From assembly GCF_039778605.1 (NCBI RefSeq), contig NZ_CP156060.1:2232001-2296000 (forward strand): a stretch of 64,000 nucleotides of DNA. The letters run 5' to 3'. This document shows, piece after piece, positions 32,366-43,195 of this stretch. The translations under genes and the position numbers were made by a program. The notes under the pieces were generated by a model. The model did not search any database. It was not told the DNA's origin and saw only the letters and a program-made list of their open reading frames with translations. This DNA comes from Flavobacterium sp. WV_118_3. Lineage in GTDB: Bacteria; Bacteroidota; Bacteroidia; Flavobacteriales; Flavobacteriaceae. Each line of letters starts with the position of its first letter. Positions within the stretch are counted from its first letter, which is position 1.

Positions 32366-33117
32366 TGAGACATAGTATTGTTGCAGGAAACTGGAAAATG
32401 CACAAAAATGCATCTGAAACCGAGGATTTATTAAACGACCTGATCGAAAAATTACCTTCCGATAAAGAGGTGGAAATTATCGTAGCGCCTACGTTTGTAA
32501 ATCTGTCTTCAGCGGTACAACATTTGGAATTTACCAATATCGGTGTGGCGGCGCAAAACATGCATCAGGCCGAAAGTGGTGCTTTTACCGGAGAAATATC
32601 GGCCGATATGCTAAAAAATATCGGTGTGGATATCGTAATTCTGGGGCATTCCGAAAGACGTTCGTATTTTCATGAAACGGATGCTTTATTGGCTAATAAA
32701 GTCGATACGGCTTTAAAACACGAATTACGCGTGATTTTCTGTTTTGGTGAGGAGTTAAAAGACCGTCAGAACCAACAACATTTTAACATCGTGGAAAACC
32801 AGTTAAAAGACGGATTATTCCATTTGGATGCCAAAGCCTGGGAAAACATCGTATTGGCATACGAACCCGTTTGGGCAATCGGAACCGGCGAAACCGCTAC
32901 TCCGGATCAGGCGCAGGAAATGCACCAATTTATCCGTCAGACCGTAGAAGACAAATACGGTCGCGAAGTAGCCGAAAACGTTTCCATTTTATACGGGGGC
33001 AGCGTAAAACCGGATAATGCCAAAGAAATCTTTTCAAAACCCGATGTAGACGGTGGATTAATTGGCGGCGCAGCCTTAAAAGCCGATGATTTCGCCGCAA
33101 TTGTTGCTGCTGTTTAA
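32365..33117 (+). CDS. tpiA: Triosephosphate isomerase
   Basis: Glycolytic enzyme that interconverts dihydroxyacetone phosphate and glyceraldehyde 3-phosphate. All catalytic residues are visible: Asn9 and Lys11 in AGNWKMHKN, His95 in LGHSERR, Glu167 in AYEPVWAIGTG, and the phosphate loop YGGSVKPDN. Length (250) is normal. It is the last gene of the DUF1599-DoxX-permease-TlpA-tpiA string and is followed by a strong terminator. Confidence 0.97.
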   Translation: MRHSIVAGNWKMHKNASETEDLLNDLIEKLPSDKEVEIIVAPTFVNLSSAVQHLEFTNIGVAAQNMHQAESGAFTGEISADMLKNIGVDIVILGHSERRSYFHETDALLANKVDTALKHELRVIFCFGEELKDRQNQQHFNIVENQLKDGLFHLDAKAWENIVLAYEPVWAIGTGETATPDQAQEMHQFIRQTVEDKYGREVAENVSILYGGSVKPDNAKEIFSKPDVDGGLIGGAALKADDFAAIVAAV

Positions 33118-33133
33118 GCAAATCATAAATTAC

Positions 33134-33168
33134 CAAAAAGGCTGTCTATCGTTAGGCAGCCTTTTTTT
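33134..33168 (+). terminator. Terminator after tpiA
   Basis: Stem AAAAAGGCTG / CAGCCTTTTT with internal mismatches in the loop region, followed by a T-run. It lies 17 bases after the stop codon. Confidence 0.85.
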
Positions 33169-33266
33169 ATTGCAATCGCTCCGGTTTTGGTTTCGAATAT
33201 TATTCCGAATTGCAATAATTCGTATTGGCTTAACATTCAAAAGTTAGCATATTGTATTTTTTACAC

Positions 33267-33274
33267 TATATTTG
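33267..33274 (+). promoter_or_regulatory. -7 box TATATTTG for gene 33314
   Basis: Exact TAnnTTTG match, 40 bases before the ATG at 33314. Confidence 0.55.
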
Positions 33275-33313
33275 AAATATAACCACTAACCTTTTAGACA
33301 ATTTAAGACTTTT

Positions 33314-34759
33314 ATGAAAAAATATCTACTAATTCTCCTTTTAGTCCCGGTTCTTGCGTTTTCACAAAAACTCAAAACCAAAAAAGACCGCATTTTATTC
33401 GACGAAAAAGAAGTCGCCATCTATAAAGAACCGGTTCGGGATCAATACCAATTATTCGATCTAAAAGGCACCAAACAATTTACCGTAGAATACAAAACCA
33501 TGATGGAAGGCAAAACCATCATCAACCAATGGCTATTGTTGACTTCGGCCGATGAATCCAAAAAAACGGAAATTCCGTATGAAGTGTTGATCAACTCTCT
33601 TAGCCCATCACGGATTATGTTTCACCTGCTGTCGGCCAAATACGGACTATTTGACGAAAACGGTTTTAACGCGTCGAAAATCGAAACCTTTTTCAATACC
33701 CAACGGGAAAGTATTGGCGACAAATCACTAAAAACCAAAATAGAGACTATCGCTACCAAAAAAGAGAAAGAAGACAAAATTGCCCGCTACCGACCGTTTG
33801 TAAAAATGGACGGAACCATTATGTTTGGCGGAACGGCCGGAACCAATATTGTAGGAAAGGCGATCTCATCCAATTATACCGCTTTTGGTAACAACAATAC
33901 CGTTAATGTGTACGATCTGGATAATATTCAGGTGGCTACAGCGAACGCTACGGGCAATATGAACAACGAGGTAGAAGTTACCTTGTTTAACAACAGTAAG
34001 TTTACCTATAATGCCGAAAAACGCTTTGCCGGACCGGATAATAGTTCGTTTGTAAAAGAGTTAGTCGGCGAACTGGTTTACCGCGATATTACACTGGGAC
34101 GCCAGGCTAAAAGTTATAACCAGAATTTATTAAACGAAAAGATCAAACTGGCCAAAGAGCGCAGCCGCAATATTTATAATGCAAACGGATATGCCTTTGA
34201 CGAAAAAGGCGTGCGTTATGACGGAATTATCACGGCGCAATTTGAGAAACTGGATATTAATCAGACCGGAGACACTCAGGTTGTAGATGCGATCGATAAT
34301 TACGGTAAAAATGTGTCCATCAAATACAAAAACGAAAAAGGAAGAGAACGCACGATCACATTACAGGCAAAGGACAATATCAAATTCTACGTTAAAAACA
34401 GCGACGGTACCGAAACGGCTTTCGAGGGTATGAAAGTAAAAGGAGACGCGATGAAAAAACTATCCAACGCGATGTCGCTAGGTTTTAACAATGCCTATTT
34501 TTATCGGGTTATCTATACCAGCAAAGACAATTCGGTTTTGGTTGATCCGGTGGAAGACGATCGCTTTGTGATCAAATTAAAATCGAAACCCGAAGGACAA
34601 ATGGTCGATAAAAGAAATAACGACAAACTGTCGATTCAACTGGCAGAATACCTATCCGGATGTAAAAATTTAGCATCCGAGATAAAAAAAGGAGCTTTTG
34701 ATTTGAAAAACTCAGAAAATCTCATTAATATTGTTAACGAATATAATGATTGCAAATAA
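33314..34759 (+). CDS. Large secreted protein of unknown function
   Basis: A 481-residue protein with a signal peptide (MKKYLLILLLVPVLAFSQ). The mature part is very rich in Lys and Asn. Notable parts are KMDGTIMFGGTAGTNIVG (about 164-181), an Asn-rich stretch with FGNNNTVNVYDLDNIQVAT and the C-terminus with YLSGCKN and a final NDCK. The two late cysteines could form a disulfide. I do not recognise a family. It has its own promoter box and terminator, so it is monocistronic. Confidence 0.75.
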   Translation: MKKYLLILLLVPVLAFSQKLKTKKDRILFDEKEVAIYKEPVRDQYQLFDLKGTKQFTVEYKTMMEGKTIINQWLLLTSADESKKTEIPYEVLINSLSPSRIMFHLLSAKYGLFDENGFNASKIETFFNTQRESIGDKSLKTKIETIATKKEKEDKIARYRPFVKMDGTIMFGGTAGTNIVGKAISSNYTAFGNNNTVNVYDLDNIQVATANATGNMNNEVEVTLFNNSKFTYNAEKRFAGPDNSSFVKELVGELVYRDITLGRQAKSYNQNLLNEKIKLAKERSRNIYNANGYAFDEKGVRYDGIITAQFEKLDINQTGDTQVVDAIDNYGKNVSIKYKNEKGRERTITLQAKDNIKFYVKNSDGTETAFEGMKVKGDAMKKLSNAMSLGFNNAYFYRVIYTSKDNSVLVDPVEDDRFVIKLKSKPEGQMVDKRNNDKLSIQLAEYLSGCKNLASEIKKGAFDLKNSENLINIVNEYNDCK

Positions 34760-34776
34760 AAATTAACATCCCCATT

Positions 34777-34812
34777 AAAAAAGCCCGTTGTAGTACAACG
34801 GGCTTTTTTTAT
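34777..34812. terminator. Bidirectional terminator between genes 33314 and 34809
   Basis: Ten-base stem AAGCCCGTTGTA / TACAACGGGCTT with flanking A- and T-runs; it ends inside the last codons of the convergent gene. Confidence 0.85.
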
Positions 34813-35495
34813 TCTGAAAACAGGAAAAACGGCTGTTCATAAGGCTTCCCGATGAATCCCTCCGGTACTTTCACTTTCTTTTGCTTATACAGTACGACAT
34901 TTTTTAGCTGTGCCGAACCATTTATGGCAAATCCAAACTTCCCGTTGCTTTTGATCATTTCCGCAGGTTCCGTAAATTTTATGATTTCTTCGTTATTGAT
35001 CCAGACAAAAAAAGTAGTTCCGGTTTTTTGAATCTTCCAATCCAACCATTGTTCCGGCATTAAAATTTTTACTTTGGGTAATTTCCCAACATGTCCGGTT
35101 GTTCGGATATAACCACGTTCCTGTTCCGGATTAACAAAAAACGAACGATCTTCTATTGCTACTCTTCCTTCCAACTGGTTGTACAAAATGCCGAGGTATT
35201 TTTCGTTTTGAATGTTCAGCATCACTTCAAACAAATAGGCCGATGGTTCCACCAAAGTCGAAAATGTGATCACGTAATTATCCGGCAATTCTTTCTTTGC
35301 CGTTACAATCGCCCAATCTTTGTTTTTATTTCCAACAAGTGTCTTTTCGCTGGTGTTTACTTCCCAACTGCCATTGACTTGCTTCCACTGTCTTAAACGG
35401 GTATTTTTAAACTCTTCCCGGAATACTTCGCGGTAATCGGATTTAGGGCTGGAAATTGCTGCCATAAGCACGATCCATAATGCTACTTGTTTCAT
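34809..35495 (-). CDS. Secreted LamG/DUF1080-like protein of unknown function
   Basis: A 228-residue protein with a short N-terminal hydrophobic stretch (MKQVALWIVLMAAISS) that looks like a signal peptide. The rest resembles a concanavalin A-like beta-sandwich of the DUF1080 or LamG sort: REEFKNTRLRQWKQVNGSWEV at the start, then QWLDWKIQKTGTTFFVWIN and NGKFGFAINGSAQLKNVVLY near the end. Such domains bind or act on sugars, but no catalytic residues can be named. It lies 52 bases downstream of exbD and may be carried on the same transcript. Confidence 0.65.
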   Translation of the reverse strand: MKQVALWIVLMAAISSPKSDYREVFREEFKNTRLRQWKQVNGSWEVNTSEKTLVGNKNKDWAIVTAKKELPDNYVITFSTLVEPSAYLFEVMLNIQNEKYLGILYNQLEGRVAIEDRSFFVNPEQERGYIRTTGHVGKLPKVKILMPEQWLDWKIQKTGTTFFVWINNEEIIKFTEPAEMIKSNGKFGFAINGSAQLKNVVLYKQKKVKVPEGFIGKPYEQPFFLFSE

Positions 35496-35547
35496 TGTTT
35501 TATGCGCATAAAAAAAGTGACTTCCGCCACTTTTCTCTATTTTATTA

Positions 35548-35943
35548 TTAGCTTTTCGCTGTTGCGATTACAAATTTTAATTTGTTCCGAACACCTATCT
35601 GTAACAAATCCACTAAATCCTGTACCTGTAGGTTATATGGAATTCGCACGACTATGGTTTGTTCTTTTTGTGTGCCCAGTTTTTCCAGCAATTTGGTTTC
35701 CAGTTCGTCAAAAGGCACTTCCTGTTTGTCTACAAAATAGTGTTTATCTTCCGTAACGGAAAGACTGATAAATTGCTTGTTGGTTGTTTCCTTCGCTTCT
35801 GCTTTTGGTAACATCAGATTGATCACATTCGGATTCGCCAACGTGGAAATAATCAGGAAAAACAGCAATAAAAAGAACATAATATCACTCAAAGCAGAGG
35901 TAGCTACTTCGGCGTGAAAACGTCTATTTCTTTTGATTCTCAT
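35548..35943 (-). CDS. exbD: ExbD/TolR family biopolymer transporter
   Basis: A 131-residue inner-membrane protein with one N-terminal helix carrying the ion-binding aspartate in ALSDIMFFLLLFFLI and a small periplasmic domain (LSVTEDKHYFVDKQEVPFDE). With the ExbB-like partner 5 bases upstream it forms a proton-driven motor that energises TonB or Tol functions. No tonB gene is next to it here. It lacks the long tail and OmpA domain of the Zorya-like motor at 20230-22353. Confidence 0.9.
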   Translation of the reverse strand: MRIKRNRRFHAEVATSALSDIMFFLLLFFLIISTLANPNVINLMLPKAEAKETTNKQFISLSVTEDKHYFVDKQEVPFDELETKLLEKLGTQKEQTIVVRIPYNLQVQDLVDLLQIGVRNKLKFVIATAKS

Positions 35944-35948
35944 TGTGT

Positions 35949-36656
35949 TTATTTCGTATTTGGCTGTTGAATAACATTGATAAATTCTAATCCCTGACGC
36001 TGCATATTGAGTGCAAAATGGTCGATCATCATATTAAAAAAGTGATAGGCTGCATAGGCAATTACCCCTACAATTAGCCCTAAACCACTACTGATCATTT
36101 TTTCATATAAACCTCCGGAGATGTTTCCGATACTGATATTTTCGGTGATCGAAATCGTATAGAAAATCTTGATTACCCCGGAAATAGTTCCGATAAATCC
36201 TAAGATTGGTGCAATACCGGCTACGATTCCCAAATACCCTAATTTCTTTTCCATTAATCCCATTTCGATATTAGCGCTTTTTTCCAAAGCCAGGTCAATT
36301 TCGTTAATTGGTCGGCCAATGGTATTGACACCATTGCGTAATACCGTTCCATAGGCCGTATTCGATTTGTCGCAAATCATTGCAGCCGACTGGATGTTTC
36401 CGGAATTTAACTGGTATTTCACCTCATTAATCAACGAGTTATCCAATTTTGTTTGCTTTTTGATATACAGATAGCGTTCCACAATAATGTAAACCGTTAG
36501 GAAAAACAGGATAAAGATTGGGATTACCATAACCCCACCTTTCATGATCAACTGGAAAAAATTAACGGATTCGATCGCTGTATTGGCCACTACTGGTTCA
36601 TTTACAACTGGTTCTGTCGGAACCGGGTTCGCTTGCAACAAAAAATTAAAAATCAT
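35949..36656 (-). CDS. exbB: ExbB/TolQ/MotA family proton channel protein
   Basis: A 235-residue membrane protein with three transmembrane regions: one near the N-terminus (GGVMVIPIFILFFLTVYIIVER), and two in the C-terminal half (GYLGIVAGIAPILGFIGTISG and SSGLGLIVGVIAYAAYHFF). This is the ordinary ExbB/TolQ length. It pairs with exbD, with 5 bases between them. The extended N-terminus with several Pro, Val and Asn residues (NPVPTEPVVNEPVVAN) is common in Flavobacteria. The secDF terminator lies upstream, so it begins a new transcript. Confidence 0.9.
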   Translation of the reverse strand: MIFNFLLQANPVPTEPVVNEPVVANTAIESVNFFQLIMKGGVMVIPIFILFFLTVYIIVERYLYIKKQTKLDNSLINEVKYQLNSGNIQSAAMICDKSNTAYGTVLRNGVNTIGRPINEIDLALEKSANIEMGLMEKKLGYLGIVAGIAPILGFIGTISGVIKIFYTISITENISIGNISGGLYEKMISSGLGLIVGVIAYAAYHFFNMMIDHFALNMQRQGLEFINVIQQPNTK

Positions 36657-36782
36657 GTTTTACAAATTCGTTTTTATAGGGGTTAAATATAAGTATTTGC
36701 TTTTTAAAATAGCAACTACCATACCATAAATAACGAAATTTCGGCGGAAAGCGTATTTTGAATGTAAAAAATTTACGGCATA

Positions 36783-36815
36783 AAAAAAGCTCCGCATTGC
36801 GGAGCCTTTTCTGTA
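36783..36815 (-). terminator. Terminator of secDF
   Basis: Stem AAGGCTCCGCA / TGCGGAGCTT on the minus strand, followed by a run of seven T. Confidence 0.9.
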
Positions 36816-36828
36816 TTTTGAAAAAATG

Positions 36829-39786
36829 TTATTCTTCTGTCTTGTTGTGACGTGCTTCGATTTCTTCTCTTTCTTTTTTCGTAACCGTATCACAAAGAAC
36901 CGGTGTTGCAATAAATAAAGAGGAGTATGTACCCACAGTAATACCAACCAACATCGCGAAGATAAATCCACGGATTGACTCACCACCGAAGATGAACATG
37001 ATTAACAATACCAATAGTAATGTTAACGATGTATTGATCGTTCTTGATAAGGTTGTATTAATCGATTTGTTTACGATATCGTTAAAGTGTCCTTTTGTAT
37101 TACCGGCAAGGTACTCACGAACCCTGTCGAATACAATTACGGTATCATTCATCGAGTAACCGATAACCGTTAGGATCGCTGCGATAAAGTGCTGGTCCAT
37201 CTCCATGTGGAACGGCATGAATTTGTAACATAATGAGTAAATACCCAATACGAAGATAACGTCGTGTGCTACTGCTGCGATCGCTCCTAATGAATACTGC
37301 CACTTACGGAACGAGATCATTAAGTAAACGAATACAATTGCCATAGATCCCAATACCGCCCAGTATGAGTTGGTTTTGATATCGTCTGATACGGCTGCAC
37401 TTACTTTTGAAGCTTGTAATACCCCGATTTTCTTACCGTCGAATGTATTTACAAATTTGTCATACGAAATATCATTTGAGTAATAATGTTTTAAAGCATT
37501 ATATAATTTTTCGTTTACTTCTTTATCTACTTCAGAACTAGTCTCCTGAACTTTGTATTTCGTTGTAATTTTTAACTGATTCGCATCACCAAATACTTTT
37601 GCTTCAGCACTTCCGAATACGTCTTCTTTTGATAAGGCGTCAGCAATTTCAGATGGCTCGATCGCTTTTTCAAATTTCACCTGGAAGGTTCTACCTCCAA
37701 CGAAATCCACACCCTCATCCAATCCGTTGATTGCGAAAGAGATACAACTCACCACCACTACTAATCCGGAGAATAAATACGTCCATTTTTTGATTTTTAA
37801 GAAATCGAAGTGGAAGTTGGTAAACCAGTTTTTAGTAATTGCTGTTGAGAATTGTAGTTTCGTTCCTCTGCTTACACCCCAGTCTAATAACATTCTTGTA
37901 ATAAAGATTGATGTAAACAATGAAGTAAAGATACCGATCAATAATGTTGTAGCAAATCCTTTGATTGGTCCTGTTCCGAAGATCAATAGTACCAAACCGG
38001 TTAATACGTGTGTTACGTTCGCATCCGTAATCGACGACATCGCACCTCTCCATGTAAAGGAGAAACGTACCGCTTCGTCTAACGACTTCCCTAATCGCAA
38101 TTCTTCTTTTGCTCTTTCGTAGATAATGATGTTCGCATCCACCGCAGTACCCATTGTTAATACGATACCCGCGATACCTGGTAAGGTTAATACCGCACCT
38201 AAGCTTGCCAAGATTCCGAAAAGGAATAATAAATTCACTGCTAAAGCGATGTTGGCATACCAACCTGCTTTACCGTAGTAGAATACCATCCATAGGGATA
38301 CTAATAATAAACCTACTAATGAGGATGTAATACCGTTATCGATAGCTTGTTGTCCTAATGACGGACCTACAACCTCTGATTGTACGATTTCTGCAGATGC
38401 CGGTAATTTACCTGCTCTTAAGATGTTTGCCAAGTCTTTTGTTTCCGCTACGTCGAATACTCCTGAAATTTCAGAACGTCCTCCTGCGATTGGTCCTGAA
38501 GATACTCCCGGTGCAGAATATACGATGTTATCCAATACGATAGCGATGTTACTTTGTTGTGTATACGCTTTCCCGGTTAACTCTTCCCATTTCTTCGCTC
38601 CTGTTGCGTTCATCTGCATCGTTACAGACGGACGTCCCATTTGGTCAAATGATTCTCTAGCATCGGTAATAACACCGCCACTCATTGGGGGAATGCCTTC
38701 TCTGTTTGCTTTTAATGCATATAATTCTACTACGTTTGGTGCTTTCGGATTTAATTTACCCCATGCAAAACGTACATAACGCTGTTCTGCCGGTAATAAA
38801 GAACGGATGTCATCTCTTTTTAAATACGAATTAACTTTTGCAGTATCTTTTGGATTAAAGTAAGCCAATACCGGACTTCCTTGTTGTCCACCACCTACTA
38901 CTAAATCCAATAATGGATTGTTTCCTTTTTTTGCTGCAGCCGAATCGGTTGCTTTATTGGTTAATAATGAGTCAATATCTGTCTTCTTAGCAGCTTCTTT
39001 TGTCTCAACTGTTGCTTTTTCTGTTTTCTTTAACGTCTCGTTAGCCGCCAAAAGGAAGTTTCCGATTTCGTCCGTTTTATACGTTTCCCAGAATTCTAAC
39101 TGAGCCGTACTTTGTAATAATTTTGTAATACGGTCTACATCCTTAGCACCCGGAAGCTCAACCAAGATTCTTCCTGATTCTCCTAATTTCTGGATGTTTG
39201 GTTGTGTAACCCCGAATTTGTCGATACGCTCTCTCAATACACGGAAAGCACTTTCTACAGACTCTTCCACTTTTTTTCGTAGCACAGCTTTTACTTGTGC
39301 ATCGGACATATCGAATTTGATTACATCACTTAAATTTCTGTTTCCAAAAATTTCTGGCGATGCCAATTTCGTTGCTCCGTTTGATTCTTTGTCAAAAGCG
39401 ATAAAGAAAGCATCCAAATAACTTTGGTTACCTTCTCTGTTTTTGGTTGCTTCTGCAAGCGCTTTATTGAAAACTGGATTTTTAGAATTATTCGCTAATC
39501 CTTTCAACACGTCTTTAACAGAGATCTGAAGAATCACGTTGATTCCTCCTTCTAAGTCAAGACCTTTATTAATTTGTTTAGCACGTACTTCGTTAAAAGT
39601 ATGACCTAAAAAAACTTTTTCTTTACCAATAGAGTCCAGATAGAACAACTCTTTTTTAGAGTCTCCGTTCGCAAAGGCTTTCGCCTTTTTCTCGATATTA
39701 TTGGTAACAAATGTGAAGGATAGCTGGTAAATACTTACCAGTGCAAAAAGTATTGCAAAAAATTTAATGAGTCCTTTATTCTGCAT
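36829..39786 (-). CDS. secDF: Fused protein translocase subunit SecDF
   Basis: A 985-residue proton-driven partner of SecYEG that pulls secreted proteins across the inner membrane. SecD comes first: one helix (about 8-28), the large periplasmic domain with DLEGGINVIL (about 77-86), and then five helices including GIAGIVLTMGTAVDANIIIYER. SecF begins around residue 670-690 (KWTYLFSGLVVV) and contains GYSMNDTVIVFDRVRE. The single-chain form is common in Bacteroidetes. It is transcribed from a clear promoter upstream and ended by its own terminator. Confidence 0.96.
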   Translation of the reverse strand: MQNKGLIKFFAILFALVSIYQLSFTFVTNNIEKKAKAFANGDSKKELFYLDSIGKEKVFLGHTFNEVRAKQINKGLDLEGGINVILQISVKDVLKGLANNSKNPVFNKALAEATKNREGNQSYLDAFFIAFDKESNGATKLASPEIFGNRNLSDVIKFDMSDAQVKAVLRKKVEESVESAFRVLRERIDKFGVTQPNIQKLGESGRILVELPGAKDVDRITKLLQSTAQLEFWETYKTDEIGNFLLAANETLKKTEKATVETKEAAKKTDIDSLLTNKATDSAAAKKGNNPLLDLVVGGGQQGSPVLAYFNPKDTAKVNSYLKRDDIRSLLPAEQRYVRFAWGKLNPKAPNVVELYALKANREGIPPMSGGVITDARESFDQMGRPSVTMQMNATGAKKWEELTGKAYTQQSNIAIVLDNIVYSAPGVSSGPIAGGRSEISGVFDVAETKDLANILRAGKLPASAEIVQSEVVGPSLGQQAIDNGITSSLVGLLLVSLWMVFYYGKAGWYANIALAVNLLFLFGILASLGAVLTLPGIAGIVLTMGTAVDANIIIYERAKEELRLGKSLDEAVRFSFTWRGAMSSITDANVTHVLTGLVLLIFGTGPIKGFATTLLIGIFTSLFTSIFITRMLLDWGVSRGTKLQFSTAITKNWFTNFHFDFLKIKKWTYLFSGLVVVVSCISFAINGLDEGVDFVGGRTFQVKFEKAIEPSEIADALSKEDVFGSAEAKVFGDANQLKITTKYKVQETSSEVDKEVNEKLYNALKHYYSNDISYDKFVNTFDGKKIGVLQASKVSAAVSDDIKTNSYWAVLGSMAIVFVYLMISFRKWQYSLGAIAAVAHDVIFVLGIYSLCYKFMPFHMEMDQHFIAAILTVIGYSMNDTVIVFDRVREYLAGNTKGHFNDIVNKSINTTLSRTINTSLTLLLVLLIMFIFGGESIRGFIFAMLVGITVGTYSSLFIATPVLCDTVTKKEREEIEARHNKTEE

Positions 39787-39826
39787 TATTACTAAATATT
39801 AATTATTCATTTTTTTCAAAAACGAG

Positions 39827-39834
39827 CAAATATA
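39827..39834 (-). promoter_or_regulatory. -7 box TATATTTG for secDF
   Basis: Exact match on the minus strand, 40 bases before the secDF ATG. A TTG (minus strand) at 39855-39857, 20 bases further out, fits the -33 element. Confidence 0.65.
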
Positions 39835-39884
39835 TAATTTACCAAAAGATTAACCAATTAATTTGCCAATATTATCAAAAAAAA

Positions 39885-39910
39885 AGACTGCCCTACGCAG
39901 CCTTTCTTTA
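39885..39910 (-). terminator. Weak terminator of mdh
   Basis: On the minus strand GGCTGC and GGCAGTC form a short imperfect hairpin followed by nine T; the stem is short, so efficiency is uncertain. Confidence 0.5.
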
Positions 39911-39925
39911 TTTCTTCTATAATGA

Positions 39926-40861
39926 CTATGCCAAAACAGATTTAAGATCACCATTCATAGTTCTAACCGCATCGGCACTCTTCGCAAAAAGGGCTTTTTC
40001 GGCATCGTTTAAGGCGATAGCTACAATTTCTTCAATTCCGTTTTTACCGATAATACACGGCACACCAATACAAATATCATTTTGACCGTATTCCCCTTCC
40101 AGATAAACCGAACATGGAATCATACGTTTTTGGTCGTTTAAAATACTATCTACCAGGTACGCCACTGACGCTCCCGGTGCATACCAGGCCGATGTTCCCA
40201 ACAGCCCTGTTAATGTAGCTCCTCCAACCATAGTATCGGCCGCTACCTTATCCAATACGTCTTGCGCCAGGAAGTCGCCAACCGGGCTTCCGTTATAGGA
40301 TGCCAAACGTGTTAACGGAATCATGGTGGTATCACCATGTCCGCCAATTACCATACCTTGAACATCATTAGACGGTTTATCCAATGCTTTTGATAAATAA
40401 TATTTAAAACGGGAACTATCCAAAGCACCCCCCATACCAATGATTCTGTTTTTCGGTAATCCGGTCGCTTTTAAGGTTAAGTAGGTCATCGTGTCCATAG
40501 GATTCGACACCACCACTATAATCGTATCCGGAGAATATTTTAACACGTTTTCCGCTACCGATTTTACAATTCCGGCATTGATTCCGATTAATTCCTCACG
40601 GGTCATTCCCGGTTTTCTCGGAATACCTGAGGTGATCACCACCACATCGCTTCCCGCTGTTTTAGAATAATCGTTCGTACTTCCCGAAACACGTGTATTA
40701 AATCCTGTTGTTGTTGCGCACTGCATGATGTCCATCGCCTTACCTTCTGCAAATCCTTCTTTGATATCCAACAATACCACTTCGCTTGCAATTCCTCTAT
40801 AAGAGATAACATCTGCACAAGTTGCTCCTACATTTCCTGCGCCAACTATTGTTACTTTCAT
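39926..40861 (-). CDS. mdh: Malate dehydrogenase
   Basis: NAD-dependent enzyme of the citric acid cycle, malate to oxaloacetate. A 311-residue LDH-like MDH: GAGNVGA (7-13) with Asp32 selecting NAD, substrate arginines Arg82 (SGIPRKPGM), Arg88 and Arg151, and catalytic His175 in GGHGDTTMIP. The gene stands between its own weak terminator and the gyrB terminator. Confidence 0.96.
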   Translation of the reverse strand: MKVTIVGAGNVGATCADVISYRGIASEVVLLDIKEGFAEGKAMDIMQCATTTGFNTRVSGSTNDYSKTAGSDVVVITSGIPRKPGMTREELIGINAGIVKSVAENVLKYSPDTIIVVVSNPMDTMTYLTLKATGLPKNRIIGMGGALDSSRFKYYLSKALDKPSNDVQGMVIGGHGDTTMIPLTRLASYNGSPVGDFLAQDVLDKVAADTMVGGATLTGLLGTSAWYAPGASVAYLVDSILNDQKRMIPCSVYLEGEYGQNDICIGVPCIIGKNGIEEIVAIALNDAEKALFAKSADAVRTMNGDLKSVLA

Positions 40862-40984
40862 AATATTCGTAAAATAAGTATTAAATTAATTTTTTTGATT
40901 TATTGAGTTACCCAATATACAAATTTTATGTACGCAAAATACATGGTTTAAAAAAATCACATTTTTTTAAATTGCTATCAAATA

Positions 40985-41020
40985 AAAAAGGATGCCGTTT
41001 CCCGGACATCCTTTTTTATT
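40985..41020 (-). terminator. Terminator of gyrB
   Basis: Stem AAAAAAGGATG / CATCCTTTTTT on the minus strand with an internal CCGGGAAACGG segment that adds a second stem; a T-run follows. Confidence 0.85.
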
Positions 41021-41026
41021 TGCGAT

Positions 41027-42970
<1,944 letters not shown>

Positions 42971-43006
42971 TTATATTCTAAAAAATGTATTTTTTCGTCT
43001 AACAGG

Positions 43007-43014
43007 CAAATATA
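43007..43014 (-). promoter_or_regulatory. -7 box TATATTTG for gyrB
   Basis: Exact match on the minus strand, 39 bases before the gyrB ATG at 42967. Confidence 0.6.
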
Positions 43015-43134
43015 TGAAAACGCAAAGGATTATACACTAAAAATAACCCGTATTAGCCGTAAGTTATCAACAAAAGCCTTTAATTACCGCCTATTTTTCT
43101 TACTTTTTAACATTTCACATTCGCTCTAAAAAAC

Positions 43135-43170
43135 AAAAAAGCACCGGTAGATTTCCGGTGCTTTTCAAAC
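43135..43170 (-). terminator. Terminator of asnB
   Basis: Stem AAAGCACCGGAAA / TTTCCGGTGCTTT flanked by A- and T-runs on both sides, so it can act toward gyrB. Confidence 0.85.
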
Positions 43171-43195
43171 AAACAAACTAATCACATATGAAAGA

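Noticed and set aside
35548..36656. ExbB/ExbD pair as a second Zorya-like motor.
   Set aside because: The ExbB protein is 235 residues with no coiled-coil tail, and ExbD has no OmpA domain; this is the ordinary TonB or Tol energising pair.
37727..39421. Several open frames of 60-140 codons on the plus strand opposite secDF, and similar ones opposite parC, gyrB and the TPR gene.
   Set aside because: They lie within strongly conserved genes, have no promoter or recognisable domain, and follow the codon pattern of the opposite strand.
43064..43072. TTATCAACA near gyrB resembles a DnaA box, and gyrB is often close to the replication origin.
   Set aside because: It is a single imperfect match with no cluster of boxes, no dnaA, no rpmH and no AT-rich unwinding element, so there is no support for an origin.
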